Source: Streptomyces varsoviensis
GTDB taxonomy: Bacteria > Actinomycetota > Actinomycetes > Streptomycetales > Streptomycetaceae
Reading direction: 5' to 3'
Assembly: GCF_000718635.1 (NCBI RefSeq)
Contig: NZ_JOBF01000018.1
Coordinates: 62,001-126,000 of the forward strand
DNA length: 64,000 nt
Positions within the stretch are counted from its first letter, which is position 1; each line of letters starts with the position of its first letter. The translations under genes and the position numbers were made by a program. The notes below the pieces were generated by a model that was not told the origin of the DNA, ran no database searches, and was given only the letters and a program-made list of their open reading frames with translations. Below, in pieces: positions 33,463-41,976 of this stretch.

Positions 33463-33539
33463 CGGCGGGCCTCCTGGGCGAGGTGGTGGTGCTGTTCGAG
33501 GGCTGCGGGGCGTACGGCTCGGGGGCGGCGCGGGCTCAT
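33459..33539 (-). CDS. 26-residue ORF bridging tldD and tldE
   Basis: ATG 33539 overlaps the tldD stop as ATGA, and its own TGA overlaps the tldE ATG at 33462 in the same way. The frame (MSPRRPRAVRPAALEQHHHL and six more residues) exactly fills the gap. The DNA around both junctions is nearly identical (GCGCGGGCTCATCGGC), so the ORF probably arose by duplication of the tldE start. It may be translated only as a coupling relay. Confidence 0.5.
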   Translation of the reverse strand: MSPRRPRAVRPAALEQHHHLAQEARR

Positions 33540-35077
33540 CGGCCGGCCTCCCGCGTGGTGTTGAGGATGTTGACGCCCTCGAAGAGCGCCGAGGGGCAGC
33601 CGTGCGAGACCGCCGCGATCTGGCCCGGCTGGGCCTTGCCGCAGTTGAAGGCCCCGCCCAGGACGTATGTCCGTGGCCCGCCGACGGCCGCCATCGAGCC
33701 CCAGAAGTCGGGCGTCGACGCCTGGTACGCGACGTCGCGGAGCTGCCCGGCGAGCCGCCCGTTCTCGATCCGGTGGAAGCGCTGCCCGGTGAACTGGAAG
33801 TTGTAGCGCTGCATGTCGATGGACCAGGAGCGGTCGCCCACCACGTAGATGCCGTGCTCGACGCCGGCGATCAGCTCGTCCGTGGACGGGCCGTCGGGCG
33901 CGGGCCGCAGCGAGACGTTCGCCATCCGCTGTACGGGCACATGGCCCGGGGAGTCCGCGTACGCGCACCCGTTGGACCGCTCGAAGCCGGTCAGCTTCGC
34001 GATCCGCCGGTCGAGTTGGTAGCCGACGAGCGTGCCGTCCTTGATCAGGTCCCAGGACTGGCCGGCCACGCCCTCGTCGTCGTAGCCGATGGTCGCCAGC
34101 CCGTGCTCGACCGTACGGTCACCGGTCACGTTCATGATCTCGGAGCCGTAGGCGAGCTTGCCGAGCTGATCGAAGGTGGCGAAGGACGTGCCCGCGTACG
34201 CCGCCTCGTAGCCCAGCGCCCGGTCCAGCTCGGTGGCGTGGCCGATCGACTCATGGATCGTCAGCCACAGGTTGGACGGGTCCACCACCAGGTCGTACGC
34301 GCCGGGCTCGACGCTCGGGGCGCGCATCTTCTCCGCGAGCAGCTCCGGCATGCGCGCCAGCTCGCCGTCCCAGTCGTAGCGGCCGTCCGTCAGGTACTCC
34401 CAGCCGCGCCCCACAGGCGGGGCGAGCGTGCGCATCGAGTCGAACTCGCCGCTCGCCGGGTCGACCGCGACGGCCGTCAGCTCGGGATGCAGCCGGACCC
34501 GCTGCTGGGTCGTCACGGTGCCGGCCGTATCGGCGTAGAACTTGTTCTCGTGAACGGTCAGCAGCGCCGCGTCCGCGTGCGTCACCCCGTCCGCGCGCAG
34601 CAGCCGGGCGCTCCAGTCGGCCAGCAGCTCCGTCTTCTCGGCGTCCGGCACGGTGAACGGATCGATCTCGTACGACGAGACCCACGTCCGCTCCGCGTGC
34701 ACCGGCTCCGCCGCCAGCTCCACCCGCTCGTCCGAACCCGCCGCCGCGATCACCCGCGCCGACAGCTTCGCCATCGCCACGGCCTGCGCGGCCACCCGCG
34801 CCGCCGCGTCCATGCTCAGATCCACCCCGGACGCGAACCCCCACGCCCCGCCGTGCACCACCCGCACCGCGTACCCCAGGTCCGTCGTGTCCGAAGCCCC
34901 CGCCGGCCGCGCGTCCCGCAACCGCCACGACGCGCTGCGCACCCGCTCGAAACGGAAGTCGGCATGCTCGGCCCCGAGCGCCCGCGCCCGCGCCAGCGCC
35001 GCGTCGGCCAGCGGGCGCAGCGGCAACGCGAGGAACGACGCGTCGATGTCGAGCGAATGTGGTGAAGCAGCAGACAC
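33536..35077 (-). CDS. tldD: TldD metalloprotease catalytic subunit
   Basis: A 513-residue TldD protein. The start is GTG 35077 with GGAGG seven bases upstream. The zinc motif HESIGH at residues 275-280, in WLTIHESIGHATELDRALG, is the HExxxH signature, and the third ligand is expected in the C-terminal GAFNCGKAQPGQ region. It pairs with TldE to form a peptidase with an internal chamber, acting on unfolded peptides and leader peptides in the cytosol. Confidence 0.93.
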   Translation of the reverse strand: MSAASPHSLDIDASFLALPLRPLADAALARARALGAEHADFRFERVRSASWRLRDARPAGASDTTDLGYAVRVVHGGAWGFASGVDLSMDAAARVAAQAVAMAKLSARVIAAAGSDERVELAAEPVHAERTWVSSYEIDPFTVPDAEKTELLADWSARLLRADGVTHADAALLTVHENKFYADTAGTVTTQQRVRLHPELTAVAVDPASGEFDSMRTLAPPVGRGWEYLTDGRYDWDGELARMPELLAEKMRAPSVEPGAYDLVVDPSNLWLTIHESIGHATELDRALGYEAAYAGTSFATFDQLGKLAYGSEIMNVTGDRTVEHGLATIGYDDEGVAGQSWDLIKDGTLVGYQLDRRIAKLTGFERSNGCAYADSPGHVPVQRMANVSLRPAPDGPSTDELIAGVEHGIYVVGDRSWSIDMQRYNFQFTGQRFHRIENGRLAGQLRDVAYQASTPDFWGSMAAVGGPRTYVLGGAFNCGKAQPGQIAAVSHGCPSALFEGVNILNTTREAGR

Positions 35078-35267
35078 GGCATCCTCCGGTATCGGTTCCT
35101 GCGCATCATGCCGCCCGGGTGCGCCGTTGCCCAGCGCCTTCCCCCGGCGGGGGGCCGACGCACGACGGTGCGGGCGGCCACCGTTCGTTCGTTTCACCGG
35201 ACGGCCGGAGTCCGCGGGATACGACGCCTCGACGGAAGCCGACCCGGCAGCCGGGCGGGGCCCGGCG

Positions 35268-35771
35268 CTATCGCAGGACCCGCTTGCCCGCGAGGAAGGC
35301 GGGGATGTCCGGGGCGGGGAGCACGCGGACGCCGTCGTCCGGGGGAGCGGTGAGGGCGTCGCGGTAGGCGACGATGTCGTGGGGGTCCGAGGTGACGATG
35401 ACCGCGGACGGGTGGCGGGCGGCGACGACCACGAGCAGGGCGTCGACGGCGTCGGGACGCTTCTCCTGCGGGATCGACGCCGTGGCCAGCAGATGACCGG
35501 CGCGTTTCGCGTCGTCCGCCGTGTGCCCCGCCTGGCAGGGGCCGCACGCGGGCAGTGCCGCGGTACGGGTGCCGAAGACGACGCACTGCGGCACCGCGCG
35601 CGTCAGCGGAGTCCACCGCCCCGGGCGCCACGCCTGGGCGAGGACGGGGAGCGGCACGACGGGCGGGTGCCCCTCCTCCGTCAGGACCGTGTGCAGGATG
35701 TGGGCTGATTTCTCCCGGCGGTCCAGGGCGATGAGCATCCCCGTGTCGTAGACGAAGACCGGTGAGCTCAC
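35268..35771 (-). CDS. PIN-domain toxin of a VapBC-like pair
   Basis: A 167-residue protein starting at GTG 35771, in a GTGA overlap with the antitoxin stop. PIN-type acidic residues occur in VFVYDTGMLIALDRRE near the N-terminus, RPDAVDALLVVVAARH in the middle and IVTSDPHDIVAYRDAL near the C-terminus. This order fits the metal site of VapC ribonucleases. The middle carries an insertion AALPACGPCQAGHTAD with two Cys and a His. Target RNA is unknown. Confidence 0.85.
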   Translation of the reverse strand: MSSPVFVYDTGMLIALDRREKSAHILHTVLTEEGHPPVVPLPVLAQAWRPGRWTPLTRAVPQCVVFGTRTAALPACGPCQAGHTADDAKRAGHLLATASIPQEKRPDAVDALLVVVAARHPSAVIVTSDPHDIVAYRDALTAPPDDGVRVLPAPDIPAFLAGKRVLR

Positions 35772-36067
35772 GCCGCGTTCCGGCCCTCGGCCGCGAGTGC
35801 TTCGGCGATGCCGGCCCGGGCCGCCGCCAGTTCGGACTCGTCGAACTCCGGCCCGGTGGCCTCGGGTGCCGGCAGCGCCTCCGTGGCGCTGACCGCGGCA
35901 TCCGCTGCCGCGAAGCGGCGGGCGACGAGCGCGTCGTCCGCCATCTGGCGCAGCACGGCGGAGGTGACGTACGAGGACACGTCGAGCCCCATGGCGTCGG
36001 CGTGCTCCTTCACCGCCGCACGGACGGCCGGGTCCATGCTGATGCTGAAGCGTTCCCTGGTAGCCAT
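35768..36067 (-). CDS. ribbon-helix-helix antitoxin of the VapBC-like pair
   Basis: A 99-residue protein with an N-terminal ribbon-helix-helix region (RERFSISMDPAVRAAVKEHA, then GLDVSSYVTSAVLRQMADD) and an Ala/Glu-rich C-terminal tail that would occupy the PIN active site. It precedes the toxin gene with a four-base overlap, the standard antitoxin-first order. Two GTTACGCGC direct repeats at 36090 and 36112 could be its operator. Confidence 0.8.
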   Translation of the reverse strand: MATRERFSISMDPAVRAAVKEHADAMGLDVSSYVTSAVLRQMADDALVARRFAAADAAVSATEALPAPEATGPEFDESELAAARAGIAEALAAEGRNAA

Positions 36068-36089
36068 ACGCCTGACCGTAGCACGCCGT

Positions 36090-36120
36090 GTTACGCGCGT
36101 GGGCCCGTAGGGTTACGCGC
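36090..36120. promoter_or_regulatory. two GTTACGCGC repeats upstream of the antitoxin gene
   Basis: GTTACGCGC at 36090-36098 is repeated at 36112-36120, one pair 22 bases apart (two helical turns), 23 bases upstream of the antitoxin start. They are candidate operators for the ribbon-helix-helix protein. Confidence 0.35.
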
Positions 36121-36154
36121 CTGCCGCCCTCCGATCGGGCGCACCGAGTCGTCC

Positions 36155-36182
36155 GGGGCCGAGTGGGCGGGGCCGAGTGGGC
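36155..36182 (+). repeat. 14-bp direct repeat upstream of fabG
   Basis: GGGGCCGAGTGGGC occurs twice back to back (36155-36168 and 36169-36182), 120 bases before the fabG start. ATAC and GTAT at 36260 and 36271 form a small inverted repeat nearer the gene. Confidence 0.5.
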
Positions 36183-36302
36183 GGGGTTCTGTAGGGACCC
36201 GACAGGGAGGGCCACTCGCGCCTGTGGGAGCTCGATTCTGTTTTCGGCGACGCGGACCTATACGTTCGGTGTATCCAGCACCACCTACGAAAGGGTGATC
36301 CG

Positions 36303-37007
36303 TTGAGCCGCTCGGTTCTCGTCACCGGAGGCAACCGGGGCATCGGCCTCGCCATCGCCCGGTCCTTCGCCGACGCAGGCGACAAGGTCGCCATCACCTA
36401 CCGCTCCGGTGAGCCGCCGGCCGGGTTCCTGGCCGTGAAGTGCGACATCACGGACCCCGAGCAGGTCGAGCAGGCGTACAAGGAGATCGAGGAGAAGCAG
36501 GGCGCGGTCGAGGTGCTGGTGGCGAACGCCGGCATCACCCGCGACCAGCTCCTGCTGCGGATGTCCGAGGACGACTTCGCGTCGGTCGTCGAGACCAACC
36601 TCACCGGCACCTTCCGCATCGTCAAGCGCGCCTCGAAGCCCATGCTGCGCGCCCGCAAGGGCCGGGTCGTGCTCATCTCCTCCGTCGTCGGGCTGACGGG
36701 CTCCGCCGGGCAGACCAACTACGCCGCCTCCAAGGCCGGACTCGTCGGCTTCGCCCGCTCCCTCGCCCGTGAGCTGGGCTCCCGGAACATCACCGTCAAC
36801 GTCGTCGCCCCCGGCTTCGTCGACACGGAGATGACGCGCGTACTCAGCGACGAGCAGCGCGAGGGCATCGTCGGGCGGGTCCCGCTGGGGCGTTACGCGC
36901 AGCCGGACGAGGTCGCGGCCTCGGTCCGCTTCCTCGCCTCGGACGAGGCCGCATACATCACTGGAGCCGTCATTCCTGTCGACGGCGGATTGGGCATGGG
37001 TCACTGA
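36303..37007 (+). CDS. fabG: 3-oxoacyl-ACP reductase FabG
   Basis: A 234-residue SDR enzyme starting at TTG 36303 (MSRSVLVTGGNRGIG); the in-frame alternatives upstream are blocked by stops. It has TGGNRGIG at 8-15, NAGI near 80, Ser in LISSVVG, and YAASK with the catalytic Tyr and Lys. VNVVAPGFVDTEMT and GAVIPVDGG close the fold. It reduces 3-oxoacyl-ACP with NADPH in type II fatty acid synthesis. It is followed after five bases by the enoyl-ACP reductase gene, as in the mycobacterial mabA-inhA operon. Confidence 0.93.
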   Translation: MSRSVLVTGGNRGIGLAIARSFADAGDKVAITYRSGEPPAGFLAVKCDITDPEQVEQAYKEIEEKQGAVEVLVANAGITRDQLLLRMSEDDFASVVETNLTGTFRIVKRASKPMLRARKGRVVLISSVVGLTGSAGQTNYAASKAGLVGFARSLARELGSRNITVNVVAPGFVDTEMTRVLSDEQREGIVGRVPLGRYAQPDEVAASVRFLASDEAAYITGAVIPVDGGLGMGH

Positions 37008-37012
37008 TCAGC

Positions 37013-37783
37013 ATGAGCGGAATCCTCGCAGGCAAGCGCATTCTGGTGACGGGCGTCCTCACGGAGTCCTCGATCGCCTTCCAGGCCGCCAAGGTCGCCC
37101 AGAACGAGGGCGCCGAGGTGATCCTCACGGGCTTCGGCCGGCTCTCCCTCGTCGAGCGCATCGCGAAGCGGCTCCCCAAGCCCGCCCCGGTCATCGAGCT
37201 GGACGTGACCAACCAGGAGCACCTCGACGGCCTGGCCGACAAGGTCCGCGAGCTCCAGGGCGACGGCGCGGGCCTGGACGGCATCGTGCACTCCATCGCT
37301 TTCGGCCCGCAGGGCGCCTTCAACTTCCTGGAGGCGACCTGGGAGGACGTCTCGACCGCCGTCCACGTCTCCGCGTACTCCCTGAAGGCCCTGACCATGG
37401 CCTGCCTGCCGCTCATGGAGCACGGCGGCTCGGTCGTCGGCCTCACCTTCGACGCGCAGTTCGCCTGGCCGAAGTACGACTGGATGGGCGTCGCCAAGGC
37501 GGCCCTGGAGTCCACCAACCGCTACCTCGCCCGCGACCTGGGCGCCAAGAACGTCCGCTGCAACCTGGTCTCGGCCGGCCCCATCAAGTCGATGGCCGCC
37601 AAGTCCATCCCCGGCTTCGAGGAGCTGGCGGACGTCTGGAACCATCGCGCGCCCATCGGCTGGGACCTCACCGACCCGGAGCCCGCCGGCCGCGGCGTCG
37701 TCGGCCTCCTCTCGGACTTCTTCCCGCGCACCACGGGCGAGATCGTCCACGTGGACGGCGGCGTCCACATGATGGGGGCCTGA
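37013..37783 (+). CDS. inhA: enoyl-ACP reductase (FabI/InhA type)
   Basis: A 256-residue NADH-dependent enoyl reductase starting at ATG 37013. It has GKRILVTGVLTESSIAFQAA at the N-terminus, the SIAFGPQGAFN substrate segment, FDAQFAWPKYDWMGVAKAAL with the catalytic Tyr-x6-Lys pattern, and SAGPIKSMAAKSIPGF. The wording is close to mycobacterial InhA rather than E. coli FabI. It catalyses the last step of each elongation cycle and is the target class of isoniazid and triclosan. Confidence 0.95.
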   Translation: MSGILAGKRILVTGVLTESSIAFQAAKVAQNEGAEVILTGFGRLSLVERIAKRLPKPAPVIELDVTNQEHLDGLADKVRELQGDGAGLDGIVHSIAFGPQGAFNFLEATWEDVSTAVHVSAYSLKALTMACLPLMEHGGSVVGLTFDAQFAWPKYDWMGVAKAALESTNRYLARDLGAKNVRCNLVSAGPIKSMAAKSIPGFEELADVWNHRAPIGWDLTDPEPAGRGVVGLLSDFFPRTTGEIVHVDGGVHMMGA

Positions 37784-37825
37784 CCGCCCGCCGGCAGGCC
37801 CTCCGTACGTACGGACGTACGCGAC

Positions 37826-37866
37826 CGACGCCCCGGAACCCGCAGCGCGCGGGGGCCGGGGCGTCG
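37826..37866. terminator. 11-bp stem hairpin between inhA and the GntR gene
   Basis: CGACGCCCCGG at 37826-37836 pairs with CCGGGGCGTCG at 37856-37866. It lies 43 bases after the inhA stop and 26 bases after the end of the convergent regulator gene. Confidence 0.6.
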
Positions 37867-37891
37867 CCGTGACCGCTGAGCCGTCTGCCCC

Positions 37892-38575
37892 TCAGCTCCG
37901 GGTGCACCGCGCCGGGCGGCAGTCGTAGTTGTGCCCCGCCGCCTCGGTCTCCGCCCGCTCGCTGTCGCCCGCGCGGATCGCGTCGACCAGCCGTGAGTGG
38001 TCCATCCACGCCTCCGGCCGCAGTTCCGTGCCGAGGCCCGCGCGCAGAAAGCCGCGGACCACCCCGCCGAGGTCCGCGTACACCTCGCTCATGACCTCGT
38101 TGTGCGCGGCGGCCACGACGGCCGCGTGCAAGGTCGCGTCCGCCTCCACGAACAGCTCCGCGTCCCCCGACTCCCACGCCCGTTCGCGCCGGTCGAGCAG
38201 CGCGTCCAACTGCCGCAGGTCCGCGTCGGTGCGCCGCAGGGCCGCCAGCGCGGCGGCCCGCGTCTCCAGCGCGCCGCGCAACTCCGCGACGTGCTCGGGG
38301 TCGGAGTCGGCGAAGCGGCGGTTCATCACCCCGGCCAGCTCGCTGGTGGCGACGACGTACGTGCCCGAGCCCTGCCGGATGTCCAGCAGGCCGTTGTGCG
38401 CCAGCGCGCGCACCGCCTCCCGGACCGTGTTGCGGGCCACCCCGAGCTGTTCGACCAGCTCGGGCTCGGTCGGGATACGGGAGCCGACGCGCCATTCACC
38501 GGAGGTGATCTGGTTCCGCAGCGCGGCGATCACCTGGTCGACGAGGGCGGAGCGCCGGGGCGAGGTCAGTGGCAT
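37892..38575 (-). CDS. FadR/GntR family transcriptional regulator (FCD type)
   Basis: A 227-residue regulator. The winged helix covers about residues 10-75 (LVDQVIAALRNQITSGEWRV, then ELVEQLGVARNTVREAVRAL), followed by an all-helical FCD domain whose Asp/His residues usually bind a metal and a small acid. It is divergent from an MFS transporter gene and probably controls it through the repeat at 38637-38654. Confidence 0.9.
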   Translation of the reverse strand: MPLTSPRRSALVDQVIAALRNQITSGEWRVGSRIPTEPELVEQLGVARNTVREAVRALAHNGLLDIRQGSGTYVVATSELAGVMNRRFADSDPEHVAELRGALETRAAALAALRRTDADLRQLDALLDRRERAWESGDAELFVEADATLHAAVVAAAHNEVMSEVYADLGGVVRGFLRAGLGTELRPEAWMDHSRLVDAIRAGDSERAETEAAGHNYDCRPARCTRS

Positions 38576-38636
38576 GAGGCTCCTGAGCGTGCGCGGTGGA
38601 GGTTTTCCACCTCATGAAAAACTGGACAGTCATTCA

Positions 38637-38654
38637 TCCTATGATTCTATGATG
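38637..38654. promoter_or_regulatory. CTATGATT repeats between the GntR and MFS genes
   Basis: CTATGATT followed at once by CTATGATG, just before the MFS start, is an AT-rich island in GC-rich DNA. It is a plausible operator and -10 region for the FadR-type regulator encoded next to it. Confidence 0.4.
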
Positions 38655-38659
38655 GACCA

Positions 38660-40159
38660 ATGGCCGACGAAGAGGTTATGACGAGCACTACGGGTGGCGC
38701 GGCGGCGGATCGCGGCCACGAGACTCCTGGGACGTGCGAGGGGTACGCGGCGCGTGAGGGTCACGAGGCACATGATGGTCACGCGGCGCATGAGGGTCAC
38801 GCGGCACGTGAGGCGCCCGACATATCCGCGGCGTCCGGTTCCCGTGGCGCCGGCTCGCGGTGGCTGCGCCCCCTGGTCATCGCCGGCCTCATCCTCGCCG
38901 CCCTCAACCTCCGCCCCGCCGTAACCAGCCTCGGCCCCCTCCTCAAGGAGGTGCGTACCGGCCTCGGCATGAGCGGCGCCGTCGCCGGGCTGCTCACCTC
39001 GGTGCCCGCCCTCTGCTTCGCCCTCTTCGGCTTCGCCGCGCCCCGGCTCGCGCGCCGGTGGGGGCCCGGCATGGTCGTCTGCGCGGGCATGGCGGCCATC
39101 ACGGCCGGCCTCGTCCTGCGGCCGTTCGCCGGCGGCACGCCCGCCTTCCTGGCCGCGAGCGCCCTCGCGCTGGCCGGCATAGCCGTCTCCAACGTCCTGA
39201 TGCCGGTGATCGTCAAGCGGTACTTCCCCGACCGGGTCGGCCCGATGACCGGCGTCTACTCCATGGCCATGGCCGTGGGCACCGCGGCGGCGGCCGCGAC
39301 GACCGTGCCGCTGACCCAGGCGCTGGGCGGCAGTTGGCGCCTCGGACTCGGCGTGTGGGCCGTACTCGGCGTGCTCGCGGTCCTGCCGTGGACGGCCATC
39401 GCCCGCGACCGTACGCATCCCGACCGCGACCTCGCGGGCCGGAGCCGGAGCGCCGGGAGCGGGGGTTCCGGTACGTCGGCGTCCGGTACGGCCGCGTCCG
39501 GCACGGCCTCTGCGGGCGCCGCGTCCGGCACGGCCTCCGCGGGGGCCGCGTCCGGTACGTCCTCCGCGGGGGCCGTGCGCGCCCCCATCATCCGTTCCGC
39601 CACCGCATGGGCGATGGCCGTCTTCTTCGGCCTCCAGGCCACCGGCGCGTACATCACCATGGGCTGGATGCCGCAGATCTTCCGCGACGCGGGGATGTCC
39701 GCCTCCACCTCGGGCGTACTGCTGGCCGTGATCATGCTGGTGAGCGTGCCGCTCTCCTTCCTGCTGCCGCGCATCGCCGCCCGGCTGCGCAGCCAGAGCC
39801 CGCTCGTCGTGCTCCTCGGCCTCTTCGGCCTCACCGGCTACGCCGGGCTCTACCTCGCCCCGGCCGCCGGCGCCTGGGCCTGGGCCCTGCTGATCGGCCT
39901 CTCCAACTGTGCCTTCCCGCTGGCCCTGACGATGATCGGGATGCGGGCGCGGACCAGTTCGGGCGTGATCCGCCTCTCCGCCTTCGCGCAGAGCACCGGT
40001 TACCTCATCGCCATACCCGGCCCGCTCCTCGTCGGCGTGCTCTACCAGCACAGCGGCGGCTGGGGGCAGCCGATCGCCCTGATGGCGGCCCTGATGGTGC
40101 CTCAGGTGTTCGCGGGGGTACTGGCGGGCCGCGACCGCGTCATCGAGGACGAGGTCTGA
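38660..40159 (+). CDS. MFS transporter, CynX/NimT-like, with His-rich N-terminus
   Basis: A 499-residue transporter with about 12 hydrophobic segments and family marks ALNLRPAVTSLGPLLKEV and GVYSMAMAVGTAAAAATTVP. CynX/NimT members export or import cyanate, nitroimidazole and similar small molecules. The first 50 residues hold repeats of HEAHDGHAAHEGHAAREA with many His. The central cytosolic loop holds repeated GTASAGAAS units. Such His-rich tails can bind metals, but that is inference. ATG 38660 lacks a strong ribosome-binding site; ATG 38678 is an alternative. Confidence 0.85.
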   Translation: MADEEVMTSTTGGAAADRGHETPGTCEGYAAREGHEAHDGHAAHEGHAAREAPDISAASGSRGAGSRWLRPLVIAGLILAALNLRPAVTSLGPLLKEVRTGLGMSGAVAGLLTSVPALCFALFGFAAPRLARRWGPGMVVCAGMAAITAGLVLRPFAGGTPAFLAASALALAGIAVSNVLMPVIVKRYFPDRVGPMTGVYSMAMAVGTAAAAATTVPLTQALGGSWRLGLGVWAVLGVLAVLPWTAIARDRTHPDRDLAGRSRSAGSGGSGTSASGTAASGTASAGAASGTASAGAASGTSSAGAVRAPIIRSATAWAMAVFFGLQATGAYITMGWMPQIFRDAGMSASTSGVLLAVIMLVSVPLSFLLPRIAARLRSQSPLVVLLGLFGLTGYAGLYLAPAAGAWAWALLIGLSNCAFPLALTMIGMRARTSSGVIRLSAFAQSTGYLIAIPGPLLVGVLYQHSGGWGQPIALMAALMVPQVFAGVLAGRDRVIEDEV

Positions 40160-40304
40160 CGGCCTGACGGTGCCTACCGGTGCCTTCCGGTCTGACGACA
40201 CCTGCCGATCCGCCGGGGAACGGCCCCGGAGCAGGCCCCGGGTGCCGTGGCACGACCGCAGGACCCCACGGCGCGACCGCCGGGCAGGGTGGGAGACTTG
40301 CTCC

Positions 40305-40421
40305 ATGCCCGTGCTCGATGAGAACCCCAAAAACGGCCAGAAGACCCTGCTGACCATCCTCGGCGTGATGCTCGCCATCACCGTCGTCATCGCGATCGTC
40401 GCGTCCTTCGCGTCCCCCTGA
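40305..40421 (+). CDS. SGM_5486-family single-span membrane peptide
   Basis: A 38-residue protein starting at ATG 40305 (MPVLDENPKNGQKTLLTILG). After a short polar N-terminus comes one membrane span, GVMLAITVVIAIVASFASP. I recognise the pattern as the SGM_5486 transporter-associated family, whose role is unknown. It follows the MFS gene by 145 bases. Confidence 0.75.
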   Translation: MPVLDENPKNGQKTLLTILGVMLAITVVIAIVASFASP

Positions 40422-40587
40422 CCGCCCCCGCCGGCCCCGGTGGTGGGGCTAGCTCTACCACCCCTAGGGGTGCTGGGTCAGGGGGAAGTGGGTGGGTCGC
40501 CGGATGGGACGGACGACCCGCGCTCCCTAGGTTTGATGTACACCGCGAACCGGCGGTGCCCGCTCGAACCGCTCGGAGGCGATCCCC

Positions 40588-40794
40588 GTGTCCGCCGACA
40601 CGCACCTGCAGGTCCCCGCTCCCCGTACCGCGCAGACGCGGCTGCCCTGGTGGGCCCTGGTGCTCCCCGCGGTGGCCTTCGTCGCACTGTTCGCCCTGAA
40701 GGTCTCGCCGGCCGCCGCAGACTCGGTCAACGCCGACGCGGCCGCCCACGCGCTGGAATGGCTCCGGCACATCTTCGGCGGCGTGCTGTCCTGA
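40588..40794 (+). CDS. small membrane protein of unknown function
   Basis: A 68-residue protein starting at GTG 40588 after CGGAGG. A polar N-terminus of 20 residues is followed by a single span (WWALVLPAVAFVALFALKV) and a short amphipathic tail DAAAHALEWLRHIFGGVL. An inverted repeat (GGTGGGGCTAGC with TACCACCCC) lies about 130 bases upstream. I know no function. Confidence 0.6.
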   Translation: MSADTHLQVPAPRTAQTRLPWWALVLPAVAFVALFALKVSPAAADSVNADAAAHALEWLRHIFGGVLS

Positions 40795-41363
40795 CGGGCG
40801 GTGGCTGACCTGACGCGGTGGCTTCCCGAGGGGCGGCGGCGGGTACGGGCCCTGTCGGCCTACGCGGGCCGCGCCGGGCGGTGGGTGGCCCGCCCGCATC
40901 GACGGGTAGCTCGCCCGGATCGGCTGGCGCGCGGCCGGGGGACCGCTCACCGGCCGATGAGCGTCCCGCTCACGCCAGGGGCAGCGGGCCCGTCCGCAGG
41001 CGCACACTCCGTACCGTACGGCCCGCGGGGGAGAGGAGCCGTCCGCGGTGACCGGGGCCATACGGTCCGCCATCCCGAGATCGCGGCGCCCGGCCGCCGG
41101 GCCCGAGGCCGTACGGATGGCGCCTCCGAGGTGGCTGCGTCCGCGCGGCCCGGGCCCGTACGGCCCGCCACCCCGAAATGGCCCGGCCGCAGGCCCGCGG
41201 GTGCCGGCCGGGTGCCCCCGAGGCCGCCGTCCGGATGCCCCGAGGTGGCCGTTCGGTCGGCTCGCGCACTGGCGTGTACAGGCTCCGGCGGGCCGGTCCG
41301 CCATGGTGAACGAGGCTTTCAACACCCCGCGCCGCACGGACGGTTTCATGCGAAGCTGGACGT
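40795..41363. other. 569-bp gap without a supportable gene
   Basis: GC-rich DNA with scattered CGTACGGCCCGCC copies (for example near 41064, 41109 and 41157). Open frames here lack ribosome-binding sites and persist only because stop codons are rare at this GC content. The promoter of the SixA-like gene is expected near its end. Confidence 0.6.
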
Positions 41364-41915
41364 ATGAGCGCCGCCGCATCTTCCCGGGGTACGACCCCCC
41401 AAGCCACGGAATCCCGCAGGATCGTCATTCTCCGACACGCCAAGGCCGACTGGCCCGACGTGGACGACCACGAACGTCCGCTCGCGGAGCGCGGCCGCAA
41501 GGACGCGCCGATCGCCGGACGCCGCCTCGCCGACGCGGGCATCGTCCCCGACCTGGCCCTGTGCTCGACCGCGGCCCGTACCCGCGAGACCTGGAAGCTC
41601 GCGGTCCACGAGCTGCCGCAGCGCCCGAAGACCGTTTACGAGGACCGGCTGTACGAGGCCAGCCTCGGCGAACTGATCGCCGTACTCAACGAGACCCCCG
41701 ACGACGTGCGCGACCTGCTGCTCGTCGGCCACAACCCCGGCATGCACGCCCTGGCCGACGCCCTCGCGGGCGAGGCGGAGGGCGACCTGCTGCCGCGAAT
41801 GAACCGTTCCGGCTTTCCGACCGCCTCCATCGCCGTGATCACCTTCGAAGGTTCCTGGAAGGGCGTCGAGCACGGCGTCGGCCGCCTCGTCCAATTCTGG
41901 GCCCCGCACGAGTAG
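41364..41915 (+). CDS. SixA-like histidine phosphatase
   Basis: A 183-residue histidine phosphatase-family protein starting at ATG 41364. The catalytic RHG-type motif is IVILRHAKADWP at about residues 20-31; the second His is in LLLVGHNPGMHALAD near residue 123. SixA in E. coli removes phosphate from histidine-phosphotransfer proteins, so the target here could be a phospho-His protein or a small metabolite. It is followed by a strong hairpin and converges with serB. Confidence 0.85.
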   Translation: MSAAASSRGTTPQATESRRIVILRHAKADWPDVDDHERPLAERGRKDAPIAGRRLADAGIVPDLALCSTAARTRETWKLAVHELPQRPKTVYEDRLYEASLGELIAVLNETPDDVRDLLLVGHNPGMHALADALAGEAEGDLLPRMNRSGFPTASIAVITFEGSWKGVEHGVGRLVQFWAPHE

Positions 41916-41942
41916 CCGCCCGCGCCGGCTGGTCAGCGCGTC

Positions 41943-41973
41943 GAGCCCCGGAGCCGTGACGGCTCCGGGGCTC
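41943..41973. terminator. 15-bp hairpin after the SixA-like gene
   Basis: GAGCCCCGGAGCCGT at 41943-41957 pairs exactly with 41959-41973 around one central base. It lies between the convergent SixA-like and serB genes. Confidence 0.75.
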
Positions 41974-41976
41974 TGG

